64,000 nt of DNA from Bacteroidota bacterium. GTDB taxonomy: Bacteria > Bacteroidota > Bacteroidia > Sphingobacteriales > Sphingobacteriaceae. Of this stretch, positions 52,574 to 60,411 are shown piece by piece. Both the position numbers and the translations under genes were made by a program. Within the stretch, counting starts at the first letter, position 1. Each line of letters starts with the position of its first letter. Below the pieces are notes generated by a model. That model was not told the DNA's origin and searched no databases. It saw only the letters and a list, made by a program, of their open reading frames with translations. The stretch spans positions 62,001 through 126,000 of the forward strand of contig JAEXHI010000010.1 of the NCBI GenBank assembly GCA_023450085.1. The letters run 5' to 3'.

Positions 52574-52656
52574 GTCGTCATTGCGAGGTACGAATCAATC
52601 CTACAGCGAACTGCAAACAATTAGTAATTCGAGATTGATTCATACTTCACAACGAC
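52574..52656. repeat. Intergenic inverted repeat (GTCATTGCGAGGTACGAA family)
   Basis: GTCGTCATTGCGAGGTACGA (continuing ATCAATC, 52574-52600) faces the imperfect complement GATTGATTCATACTTCACAA (continuing CGAC, 52633-52656). The left arm recurs in reverse at 16205-16248. It sits between convergent genes and may act as a bidirectional transcript end. Confidence 0.7.
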
Positions 52657-52667
52657 ATAATAGTCTT

Positions 52668-52877
52668 CTAAATTTTCTCTGCTTTAAAGCCAATCTTTTG
52701 TAATGATTTGACAAGATCTGCTTCATCAAGATCATCACTATTAATAGTCAAAATTTTATCTGGATTCGTAGTGTCTACGTCCCAGTCGTGTATGCTTTCT
52801 TGTGCGTCAAGCACTGGTGTAACTTTCGCTACACAAGCACTGCAATTAATGGTTGTTTTAAATTTTAAAGTATTCAT
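52668..52877 (-). CDS. HMA-domain copper chaperone-like protein
   Basis: 69 residues forming one heavy-metal-associated domain with the metal site INCSACVAKV (CxxC) near the N-terminus and the LVKSLQKIGFKAEKI closing helix and strand. It probably binds Cu(I) and hands it to the ATPase encoded 49 bp upstream on the same strand. Confidence 0.88.
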   Translation of the reverse strand: MNTLKFKTTINCSACVAKVTPVLDAQESIHDWDVDTTNPDKILTINSDDLDEADLVKSLQKIGFKAEKI

Positions 52878-52926
52878 GTAATATCAGTTAATTGTTTTTT
52901 ATATGTTTAGAGCGTCGCATTTAGTT

Positions 52927-55350
52927 TTAAATTTTTTTCCATTTTAAGCGGAGGCTATTAGCTACCACACTTACCGAACTGAATGCCATTGCTGCCCCAG
53001 CCCACATAGGGTCTAATAAAAACCCATTGACGGGGAATAATATTCCTGCTGCTATTGGAATACCAATTACATTGTAAATAAAGGCCCAAAAGAGATTTTG
53101 CTTAATAGCGTTTACGGTATATTTTGATAAATGTATTGCGTCGGGAATCTTGGAAAGATCAGACGAGATAATGGTCATTTTGGCTACATCCATAGCAATG
53201 TCACTTCCTTTTCCCATGGCAATGCTCACATCTGCTTGTGCAAGGGCGTTGCTATCGTTAATACCATCGCCAACCATCGCCACTACTTTGCCTTCCTGTT
53301 GTAGCTTTTTGGTGAATTTCCCTTTGTCTGCAGGAAGCACATTCGCATAAAATTCATCAATACCTAATGTAGTAGCTACTGCTTTGGCAGTTTGTTCGTT
53401 ATCTCCAGTAAGCATATAAACCCTAATGCCGTCTTTTTGCAATTCCCTTATTGCTTCTTGTGAGGTTGATTTAATCTGATCGGCAATAGCGATAATAGCT
53501 AATAAAGTGGTCTTATTACAAAAGAAAACTACGGTTTGTGCATTTTGCAGTTGAGTTGCTGCCCAGTTTTTGGCTTTCTCAGAAATGGTAATATTTCTTT
53601 CTTTTGCCAGCAGCTCGTTTCCTATGAAGTAAGTATGTTGGTCATAGCTTCCTTCAATGCCTTGCCCACTGAGATTCTCAATACTAAGCTCATTTAAAAA
53701 TTTGGCGTTGTTTGATAGGTGTTCAGTAATCGCATCTGCTAAAGGATGCTCAGATGATTTCTCAATGCTATAGAGAATATCTTGGTGAAGCTGATCGAAC
53801 TCTTCAAACCATTCAATAGCTGTAACTTTTGGCTTTCCTTCGGTAATGGTACCTGTTTTATCTAAAATAATAGCATTTACTTTTTTCGCCAGCTCTAAAC
53901 TCTCCGCATCCTTAATTAAGATCCCTTGTTCGGCCCCTTTTCCTACGCCTACCATAATGGCGGTGGGAGTGGCCAATCCCAAAGCACAAGGGCAGGCAAT
54001 GACCAGTACGGTTACAAAGGCAACAATACCTTGTGCCAATCCGTTTTCTCCTCCAAGAAATATCCAAAGCAGCAAGCTTAAAACCGCAATGCCAATCACA
54101 ACGGGTACAAAAATAGAGGCAATTTTGTCCACCAGTTTTTGTACAGGAGCTTTGCTACCTTGTGCATCTTCCACCATTTTAATGATATGCGCTAAAACAG
54201 TATCACTGCCAACCTTATCAGCCTTAAACTGAAAACTTCCTTTTTGATTAATAGTACCTGCAAATACAGTGCTTTCTGCTGTTTTGACAACAGGAATAGG
54301 TTCGCCGCTAATCATGCTCTCATCTACATACGAGCTACCGTTAACTACAGTGCCATCTACCGCTACGCGCTCTCCTGGTTTCACCAGCAATACATCGCCA
54401 ACTTTTACACTACCAATGGCAATTTGCATTTGATGTCCGCCCTCGTGTACAATGGTTACATGTTTTGGTTGCAGGCCCATTAGTTTTTTAATAGCAGAAG
54501 AGGTATTGCCCTTTGCCTTTTCTTCCAGCAATTTTCCTAGTAGGATAAAAGCAATCACAATTCCAGCAGCTTCAAAATACACATGCGAGTGAATCCCAAA
54601 GCGGTGCATTAAGTCAGGAAATAACGTAATCAAAACGCTATAAATGTAGGCAGTTCCAGTACTTATGGCCACCAAAGTATCCATATTGGCAGAGCGATGT
54701 TTGGCTTGTTTCCAGGCGCCTACAAAAAACTGTTTCCCAAAAACCAGTAGCATAGGGGTTGATAATGCCCACATGATGTAATTGGCATAAGGAATGTCCA
54801 TAAAAAACATCCCGATAATAAAAAGAGGAATAGCCAGTATTAATGCACTAATTGCTTTTTTTCTAAGCTTTTGATATTGATTAGCCTTGATCTCATTTAA
54901 CGATTCTTTGGCTTCGTTACCCTCTTCTATAAGTAAATCATAACCGCCCTCCTGCAACGCCTGCTTTAATGCCTGTGCAGTGACCAAACTAGGGATGTAT
55001 TCTATCTTTGCAGAGGTATTGGCATAATTTACTTCCGCTTTTACTACGCCAATCTGACCATTTAAAATGGCTTCTGTATTGGCGGCGCAAGAAGCGCAGG
55101 ACATATCAGTAACGGGAAAAGTCTGCTTCACGGTGGTGACATCATAGCCTAAATCCCTAATCTGTTTTACGGCTTCTTGAACAGCTTCTTCGGGATATTT
55201 TTTAGCCGTAATCACCGCTCTTTGGTTGTTGAGTTCTACTTGATGCGTATTAATTTCTTTAACGTTTTCAAGTCCTTTGTCAACAATCAAGGCGCAATGT
55301 TCACTCTCCACATTTTCTAATGGAATATATATAGCGTCTGTCGTTTTCAT
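52927..55350 (-). CDS. copA: Cu(I)-translocating P1B-type ATPase
   Basis: 807 residues. The first HMA-like domain (about 8-75) has lost its CxxC (only one Cys in ESEHCALIV); the second (about 78-140) has DMSCASCAAN. P1B features are the CPC metal site in VIACPCALGLATPTA, phosphorylation DKTGTITEGKP, the HP motif SSEHPLADA, and MVGDGINDSNALAQADV. The membrane-exit residues fit copper exporters (P1B-1). Together with the HMA protein it forms a copper efflux operon. No regulator gene is adjacent. Confidence 0.93.
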   Translation of the reverse strand: MKTTDAIYIPLENVESEHCALIVDKGLENVKEINTHQVELNNQRAVITAKKYPEEAVQEAVKQIRDLGYDVTTVKQTFPVTDMSCASCAANTEAILNGQIGVVKAEVNYANTSAKIEYIPSLVTAQALKQALQEGGYDLLIEEGNEAKESLNEIKANQYQKLRKKAISALILAIPLFIIGMFFMDIPYANYIMWALSTPMLLVFGKQFFVGAWKQAKHRSANMDTLVAISTGTAYIYSVLITLFPDLMHRFGIHSHVYFEAAGIVIAFILLGKLLEEKAKGNTSSAIKKLMGLQPKHVTIVHEGGHQMQIAIGSVKVGDVLLVKPGERVAVDGTVVNGSSYVDESMISGEPIPVVKTAESTVFAGTINQKGSFQFKADKVGSDTVLAHIIKMVEDAQGSKAPVQKLVDKIASIFVPVVIGIAVLSLLLWIFLGGENGLAQGIVAFVTVLVIACPCALGLATPTAIMVGVGKGAEQGILIKDAESLELAKKVNAIILDKTGTITEGKPKVTAIEWFEEFDQLHQDILYSIEKSSEHPLADAITEHLSNNAKFLNELSIENLSGQGIEGSYDQHTYFIGNELLAKERNITISEKAKNWAATQLQNAQTVVFFCNKTTLLAIIAIADQIKSTSQEAIRELQKDGIRVYMLTGDNEQTAKAVATTLGIDEFYANVLPADKGKFTKKLQQEGKVVAMVGDGINDSNALAQADVSIAMGKGSDIAMDVAKMTIISSDLSKIPDAIHLSKYTVNAIKQNLFWAFIYNVIGIPIAAGILFPVNGFLLDPMWAGAAMAFSSVSVVANSLRLKWKKI

Positions 55351-55369
55351 CTTTCAAAAATTTCTAATA

Positions 55370-55377
55370 CAAAATTA
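55370..55377 (-). promoter_or_regulatory. -7 box for the copA operon
   Basis: The minus strand reads TAATTTTG, an exact TAnnTTTG match, 19 bp upstream of the copA start codon. Confidence 0.55.
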
Positions 55378-55478
55378 GTGAGGGCCAAGCGCTTAAATGT
55401 TATAGGATTTTAACAATCTATTACATCATTTTTCTTTTTCTGTAGCAGAAATTTAATATAAAATTAACACTATACCGA

Positions 55479-55509
55479 TTTGGTTTTTGGTTCATTTATT
55501 TTATATTTG
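55479..55509 (+). promoter_or_regulatory. Consensus Bacteroidota promoter for a small ORF
   Basis: TTTG (55479-55482) lies 19 bp from TATATTTG (55502-55509). Both elements and the spacing agree with the -33/-7 consensus of the primary sigma factor in this phylum. The predicted transcript starts a few bases before the ATG at 55521. Confidence 0.7.
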
Positions 55510-55520
55510 TAAATATAGAA

Positions 55521-55640
55521 ATGGAATTTATGAGTCAAGAAGTGTTAGAGATTTCAGTGATGGTAGACGAACAATTTGATGTGAATTTTAATCTTGCAGA
55601 CGGTATTTTGGGAGTAATTCTGAGCATTTTTGAAGGTTAA
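55521..55640 (+). CDS. Putative 39-residue small protein
   Basis: A 39-codon frame with ATG, TAA and a consensus promoter 11 bp upstream. The product is acidic with an amphipathic/hydrophobic end (MSQEVLEISVMVDEQFD then LADGILGVILSIFEG) and no known motif. It is the only coding candidate in the 415-bp gap between copA and rlmD. It could be a small membrane-active protein or a leader; a non-coding transcript from the same promoter is the alternative. The bases from 55641 to 55752 hold only a short GGCAG/CTGCC hairpin near 55672. Confidence 0.4.
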   Translation: MEFMSQEVLEISVMVDEQFDVNFNLADGILGVILSIFEG

Positions 55641-55752
55641 ACCACATCATTGATTTCGATTTTACCTATGCGGGCAGCCCTGCCTGCAAGCTATCCCTTT
55701 GCCTAATTTATCCGTAGCTATTCTTTTGATTTAACTCACTAAAGACTTTCCG

Positions 55753-55760
55753 TATATTTG
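55753..55760 (+). promoter_or_regulatory. -7 box directly before rlmD
   Basis: TATATTTG matches TAnnTTTG exactly and ends 5 bp before the rlmD ATG at 55766, the same arrangement as at cysS. A leaderless or near-leaderless transcript is implied. Confidence 0.6.
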
Positions 55761-55765
55761 CAGCA

Positions 55766-57196
55766 ATGAGCAGAAAAAGAAAGAATACTGAGCCCATCAG
55801 AATTTCGGGTTTAAGTATTATTGATATTGCCGAAGAAGGCAAAGGAGTTGGCAAAGCCGAAGAATTAGTAATTTTCGTGGATAAAGCCGTTCCTGGTGAT
55901 GTGGTAGATGTGCGTTTGGTGAAGAAAAAGAAAAACTTTGCCGAGGCCGTAATCGAAACCTTACATACCCCATCCGCTTTGCGCCAAGAATCATTTTGTA
56001 GCCACTTTGGTACTTGTGGTGGTTGTAAGTGGCAACATATGCAATATGAAGCCCAATTGACCTATAAACAAAAAAGCGTTGAATCTGCTTTGCAACGATT
56101 AGGTAAAATAGATGTGAGCGGTATTGAGCCAATTCTAGGTTCTGCCGAAAATCAATATTATCGTAATAAGTTAGAGTTTACTTTTTCTAACAAACGCTGG
56201 TTAGATAGTAAGGATATGGATGATGAGCCTGAAGGCAGAGAGATGAATGCGCTTGGCTTTCACGTTCCTGGTAGGTTTGATAAAATTTTAGCGGTTGAGC
56301 ATTGCTATTTACAGGCTAACCCAAGTAATGATATTCGTTTAAAAGTGAGGGATTATGCATTACAGCACAATTTAAGTTTTTACGATTTGCGTAATCACGA
56401 AGGAGCTATGCGTAACCTGATTATTCGTACGTCGAGTACAGGAGAAGTAATGGTAGGTGTGGTTTTTGCTTATGCTACACCAGAACAAATTGAAGGCTTG
56501 ATGGCATATCTTAAAACCACTTTCCCAGAAATTACTTCTTTGCAATATATCGTCAACCATAAAAAGAACGATACTATTTTCGATCAAGAGGTGGTGACTT
56601 ATGCAGGTCGTGACCATATTTTTGAAGAAATGGCTTTGGGAAATGGAAAGAGTGTAAAATATAAGATTGGTATTAAATCATTTTATCAAACCAATTCAGA
56701 GCAAGCTTACGAATTATACCGCATTACCAAGGAATTTGCCGATTTAAAAGGCGATGAATTGGTTTACGATCTATATACTGGTGCAGGAACCATCGCTAAT
56801 TTTGTGGCGCATAGTGCGAAACAAGTAGTGGGGGTAGAGTATGTGCCTTCGGCCATTGAAGATGCGAAATTCAACTCTGAATTAAACGGCATTAACAATA
56901 CTATTTTCTACGCAGGAGATATGAAAGATATCCTTACAAGGGAATTTATCGCTGAGCATGGAAAACCTGACGTAGTGATTACTGACCCGCCTAGGGCAGG
57001 GATGCACGCAGATGTAGTGGAGCGTTTACTGGAGATGGAGGCAGAGAAAATTGTTTACGTAAGCTGTAATGCGGCTACACAAGCGAGAGATTTGGCGCTG
57101 CTCACCGAAAAATATGACGTGATTAGAATCAAGCCGGTAGATATGTTCCCTCATACGCAACACGTAGAGAACGTAGTTTTACTTCAACTCAAATAA
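55766..57196 (+). CDS. rlmD: 23S rRNA (uracil-5)-methyltransferase RlmD
   Basis: 476 residues. A TRAM domain (about 10-70) is followed by the iron-sulfur ligands C78, C84 and C87 in CSHFGTCGGC plus a fourth Cys in VEHCYLQ. The SAM-dependent methyltransferase domain has LVYDLYTGAGTIANF, VVITDPPRAGMHADV and the catalytic KIVYVSCNAATQARDL. It methylates a uracil (U1939 type) in 23S rRNA. Other TrmA/RlmC-type family members remain possible. Confidence 0.92.
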   Translation: MSRKRKNTEPIRISGLSIIDIAEEGKGVGKAEELVIFVDKAVPGDVVDVRLVKKKKNFAEAVIETLHTPSALRQESFCSHFGTCGGCKWQHMQYEAQLTYKQKSVESALQRLGKIDVSGIEPILGSAENQYYRNKLEFTFSNKRWLDSKDMDDEPEGREMNALGFHVPGRFDKILAVEHCYLQANPSNDIRLKVRDYALQHNLSFYDLRNHEGAMRNLIIRTSSTGEVMVGVVFAYATPEQIEGLMAYLKTTFPEITSLQYIVNHKKNDTIFDQEVVTYAGRDHIFEEMALGNGKSVKYKIGIKSFYQTNSEQAYELYRITKEFADLKGDELVYDLYTGAGTIANFVAHSAKQVVGVEYVPSAIEDAKFNSELNGINNTIFYAGDMKDILTREFIAEHGKPDVVITDPPRAGMHADVVERLLEMEAEKIVYVSCNAATQARDLALLTEKYDVIRIKPVDMFPHTQHVENVVLLQLK

Positions 57197-57197
57197 G

Positions 57198-57746
57198 ATG
57201 AAAAATTGTTGTTTTTTGTTCTTGTTGATGATGATTTTGTTGGCCTGCCAAAATAAGGAAACTAAAAAGGTAGAAGTCACAAGCAAAACTTTCATCATGG
57301 ATGCCGAGAAACAACAGTTGGATACCATTATCTTGGGAGAGAAAGATACCGCTATTATCGTAAAAGATAAGTTGGATACGGCCGATACTGGGGGTAAAAA
57401 ACAACGATACGAAATTAATATCATGTTCAGTAATAAAAAATGGCCAACATTAAAATTCAGTGAAGCCATTGGTGCTGATTTGTATATGGTAGATGATATT
57501 GATGGAGATGGTAAGCCAGAATTGTTACTTAGACCTGAATGGTTTAGCAGCTGCTGGGCAAGCATTAACTTGTTTAGTTTAAAAGAAGGTGCTTGGAAGT
57601 TAATTAGAAAAGGAAGTATGTACTTCTGTGCAGATGAATATCCTTTGTCGAAGAGAATAGAAAAACAAAATGATAAATATTATCTGTTGATTGATACCTT
57701 GGCAGACGATCAATTTGTGATACAAAAAAAAGAAATTAAGTTTTAG
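57198..57746 (+). CDS. Unrecognised lipoprotein
   Basis: 182 residues. The lipoprotein signal peptide is MKNCCFLFLLMMILLAC (Cys17). A VCBS/FG-GAP-like calcium loop, DDIDGDGKPELLLRPEWF, is followed by SSCWASINLFSLKEGAWKLI. No domain family can be named with confidence. It starts 1 bp after the rlmD stop and is followed 3 bp later by another unknown gene, so the three probably share a transcript. Confidence 0.72.
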   Translation: MKNCCFLFLLMMILLACQNKETKKVEVTSKTFIMDAEKQQLDTIILGEKDTAIIVKDKLDTADTGGKKQRYEINIMFSNKKWPTLKFSEAIGADLYMVDDIDGDGKPELLLRPEWFSSCWASINLFSLKEGAWKLIRKGSMYFCADEYPLSKRIEKQNDKYYLLIDTLADDQFVIQKKEIKF

Positions 57747-57749
57747 TAT

Positions 57750-58160
57750 ATGGAATCAGAAGAGTTGTTAGGAAACTTAAATTCCAACGGTAATGAACCT
57801 AAGCAGGAGAAAAAACAAAGTCCGTTGGTAAGTTTAGAGAAAGACTTGGAGTTTTACGCGGAGTCAATCAAAGAAGTTTCGGTAGAGATTATGGTGGAAG
57901 GAATTTCCCAAGCACCTATTTTCATTGCGCATCAGCATGAGGTTAAAATTGGAGAAATGATTTTAAACAGAGAAGAGCTGAATACGAATTGGACTATCCA
58001 AGCCTCAACTCTCGAAGAGTTTATTGAAAAAGGGATTATTTTGTCCGATAAAAAAGAACATTTTCTGAAAAACTACAAAAAGCCAGAAGATTTTATGTGT
58101 GTGTTTGTAGTGGTACCCGAGGGTGCTAACTTTATTTATTATCCCTATGTGAAAAAATAA
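57750..58160 (+). CDS. Unrecognised soluble protein
   Basis: 136 residues with no signal peptide and no recognised domain. The N-terminus is polar (NLNSNGNEPKQEKKQSP); the rest looks like a mixed alpha/beta domain (VEIMVEGISQAPIFIAHQHEVKIGEMIL, FMCVFVVVPEGANFIYYPYV). Placed 3 bp after the lipoprotein gene and ended by a terminator 66 bp later. Confidence 0.68.
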   Translation: MESEELLGNLNSNGNEPKQEKKQSPLVSLEKDLEFYAESIKEVSVEIMVEGISQAPIFIAHQHEVKIGEMILNREELNTNWTIQASTLEEFIEKGIILSDKKEHFLKNYKKPEDFMCVFVVVPEGANFIYYPYVKK

Positions 58161-58161
58161 A

Positions 58162-58185
58162 CCAATGTCGTATCCGCGACATTGG
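58162..58185. repeat. Small hairpin after the rlmD operon
   Basis: CCAATGTCG (58162-58170) pairs with CGACATTGG (58177-58185) around a 6-base loop. No T run follows, so it is a secondary structure upstream of the true terminator. Confidence 0.5.
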
Positions 58186-58225
58186 CTCTACTATTAACCA
58201 AACTAAGCAGTTTGTTTCTTTAAGT

Positions 58226-58272
58226 GGTAGGCAACAATCTTTGTGAGAGGTTGCCTACCCTTTGTTTTTTTA
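58226..58272 (+). terminator. Rho-independent terminator of the rlmD operon
   Basis: GGTAGGCAAC (58226-58235) pairs with GTTGCCTACC (58250-58259), followed by CTTTG and seven T residues. It separates the operon from the convergent head-GIN gene. Confidence 0.9.
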
Positions 58273-58279
58273 ACTAATA

Positions 58280-59008
58280 CTAATTGGCGTGCGTAATGTC
58301 ACCGCTTTTTGAGTTAGAGATTTTCTTTAAAGCCGCATTTCCTTTATAGGTAATATCACTGCCACCAGTTGCCGAAGCGGTAAGTCCTTTATTTACATAA
58401 ATATCTACATCGGCACCGCCACTACTATTTACTTGGGCATAGTCTACTTTGAAATTAAAGGCATTAACATCTGCGCCTCCGCTAGCGCTAACGGTCATGT
58501 TTTCAGCAGAGCCCTTAAGGTCAATATCAGCACCGCCACTTACTGCAATTTTAATATCCTTGCAAGTAAGTTCTAGTTTGATGTCGGCACCGCCGCTAGC
58601 AGCGATTGAAAAATGGTCTGTTTTTAATTGTCCATCGATATATACATCAGCACCGCCACTGGCAGCTAAACTATTTAGGTTCTTAAAGGTAACGTATACA
58701 TCAATAACCCTCCCTTTAAATAAACGAGACCAGTTAATGCCTTCTTTGTATTTAATATTAATGCTGCGGTCGTTTTTTTCCACAACAACATCTTTGATCA
58801 GTTCTTCTTCCCCTTTAATTACAAGGCTTTCGGTATTGCCTTGCTTTAAATGAAGGTTAATGCCGCTGCTTACCCCTATGCCGTTAAAATCGCTTACAGA
58901 AACTTGTCTGCTATTTTGAGCAAATACATTAACGTAGGCAATACTACAGATGAAGAAAAGGACAAATGTTAGATTTTTTTTTAGTGCTAGTGATTTTTTC
59001 ATGTTCAA
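58280..59008 (-). CDS. Head-GIN domain (DUF2807) exported protein
   Basis: 242 residues: a signal peptide (LFFICSIAYVNVFA, then Gln) and the head-GIN start (VSVSDFNGIGVSSGINLHLKQG). Six parallel beta rungs carrying SGGAD or GGSD turns follow (VYIDGQ, IKLELT, IDLKGS, VNAFNF, VDIYVN, ITYKGN). The fold is a right-handed beta-helix-like stack. Such proteins are abundant in Bacteroidota and of unknown role, possibly cell-surface adhesins. The regular Asp turns may bind cations. Confidence 0.88.
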   Translation of the reverse strand: MNMKKSLALKKNLTFVLFFICSIAYVNVFAQNSRQVSVSDFNGIGVSSGINLHLKQGNTESLVIKGEEELIKDVVVEKNDRSINIKYKEGINWSRLFKGRVIDVYVTFKNLNSLAASGGADVYIDGQLKTDHFSIAASGGADIKLELTCKDIKIAVSGGADIDLKGSAENMTVSASGGADVNAFNFKVDYAQVNSSGGADVDIYVNKGLTASATGGSDITYKGNAALKKISNSKSGDITHAN

Positions 59009-59156
59009 GTGGTTTTGTATATAAGACGTAGGTGATATGCGAAACGTTGCGCTAACGACTAAAAAAAAATAATATTTGTATGAAGGTTAAAATGTTTAAC
59101 CGTTATTGCCTACTGATTAATGGCTTGCAAGGCTAGATGATAGTGCTAATTAAAAT

Positions 59157-59417
59157 ATGAAAATCTTAATAAACTCTTTGTTAAAGCTGATTGAGGAAGC
59201 AAGGCTTCTCGGATTAAATGATCATGATTTAAATAATGCTAAAGATTTCTTAATACAACATGAGTTCGAATTATGCTTTGATACAATAACAACACAGATG
59301 TACGAATACGATATCGAGATAGATGGTAACTTTTATGAATTGATTGTTGGGATTGGGGAAATGATGAATTTGGAGCAAGAGAGCTATTCTTTTATCAGAG
59401 AATTAAAGAAGATCTAA
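59157..59417 (+). CDS. Small acidic protein, possibly MafI-like immunity protein
   Basis: 86 residues, all-helical and acidic. The pattern (KLIEEARLLGLNDHDLNNAKDFLIQHEFELCFDTITTQMYEYDIEIDGNFYELIVGIGEMMNLE) resembles MafI-type immunity proteins, which pair with polymorphic toxins. No toxin gene is next to it, so it may be an orphan. Confidence in the family is low. Confidence 0.5.
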   Translation: MKILINSLLKLIEEARLLGLNDHDLNNAKDFLIQHEFELCFDTITTQMYEYDIEIDGNFYELIVGIGEMMNLEQESYSFIRELKKI

Positions 59418-59554
59418 GAAATTAGATGCGAAAAGTTATATTGAGTAGATTTTTAAAAGAAAATACTCATTGGGATTAAGTTATAAAAGATGAAAATCAA
59501 TATTTGATATTGAGGCTTAAAATCGTTCTTTTGTAAATGCTAAAGCACCATAAC

Positions 59555-60064
59555 ATGCCCCAAAATCAAGTCCTTATTTTAGACAAAAAGCAGATTCAGC
59601 AAAAAATCAATAGAATTGCTTACCAAATCCTAGAAGATAACCTAGATGAGAAAGAAATTATACTCGCCGGAATTTGGGATAGAGGCTACAAATTGGCAGT
59701 CAGATTGCAGAAAACATTAAATGAAATTTCTGAATTTAAAACGACCTTATTGCGTATTGATTTAGAAAAGCAAAGCAGTAAACTGGTGGCAAAAACCGAC
59801 CTGCCAGAAAGTAACTGGAAGAACAAGGTCATTATTTTGGTGGATGACGTATTGAATAGTGGGAAAACCCTTGCTTATGGTTTAGGTGTTTTCTTAAATA
59901 CCCCTCATAAGAAAATAAGAACGGTGGTTTTGGTAGATCGAAGCCATAAAATATTCCCAATTGCTACTGATTTTGTTGGTTTAGAGCTAGCTACAATCTT
60001 AAAAGAGCACGTGGATGTGATCATGGATGTGGAGGGAGAAGAGGATAGGGTTTATTTAAGTTAA
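59555..60064 (+). CDS. Phosphoribosyltransferase (PyrR-like)
   Basis: About 169 residues of the type I PRTase fold. The PRPP loop is VIILVDDVLNSGKTLAYG, preceded by ILAGIWDRGYKLAVRL and LLRIDLEK. It resembles PyrR (uracil PRTase/pyr attenuator), but no pyr genes are adjacent and the RNA-binding surface cannot be judged. The ATG at 59555 is preferred over one at 59537, since a promoter-like TTCTTTTG ends only a few bases before 59537. Confidence 0.78.
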   Translation: MPQNQVLILDKKQIQQKINRIAYQILEDNLDEKEIILAGIWDRGYKLAVRLQKTLNEISEFKTTLLRIDLEKQSSKLVAKTDLPESNWKNKVIILVDDVLNSGKTLAYGLGVFLNTPHKKIRTVVLVDRSHKIFPIATDFVGLELATILKEHVDVIMDVEGEEDRVYLS

Positions 60065-60071
60065 TTGATTG

Positions 60072-60330
60072 GAGTACGCGATATTGTTTTGTGGTTTTTC
60101 GCTATCTCCAGCCCTAGTAAAGTCTCTTCGTTCTACTTAAATCGGCCTTGGCCTGTTCGGTACGCACAGATTGGCCTTACTTGTTACTTTAACAGAACAG
60201 GGCGCAGCCGTGGATTTTTTTGCATACTTTTTTCATCTATAGGAAAAAAGTTTGTCCGCGAAGCGACAGAACTGTGAACAGTAGTAGAAAATTGATATTT
60301 TGAATCTTGAATTCTGGTGATAATACGTAA
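60072..60330. repeat. Dispersed repeat, copy 2
   Basis: This copy matches 2118-2430 without the 52-bp insertion seen there. The CCTGTTC (60152-60158)/GAACAGG (60195-60201) stem and the TTTGTCCGCGAAGCGACAG block are conserved. A plus-strand frame of 70 codons (60065-60277) runs through it, and the matching frame in copy 1 is uninterrupted by indels but has one stop. With a terminator it fills the 336 bp between the PRTase and fic genes. Confidence 0.82.
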
Positions 60331-60380
60331 AAGATTTTATTAACCCGATTCGCTAATTAAGAAAATTAAAAGTTCGACAT

Positions 60381-60411
60381 AAAAAAGGTAGGCTCAAAGC
60401 CTACCTTTTTC
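60381..60411 (-). terminator. Bidirectional terminator overlapping the fic stop codon
   Basis: GGTAGGC (60387-60393) and GCCTACC (60399-60405) pair around TCAAA and are extended by A and T runs on both sides. On the minus strand it ends the fic gene, whose TAG (60401-60403) lies inside the stem. Confidence 0.85.

Noticed and set aside
60065..60277. 70-codon plus-strand open frame directly after the phosphoribosyltransferase
   Set aside because: It runs through repeat copy 2; the equivalent frame in copy 1 has a stop. Kept as an observation, not as a gene.
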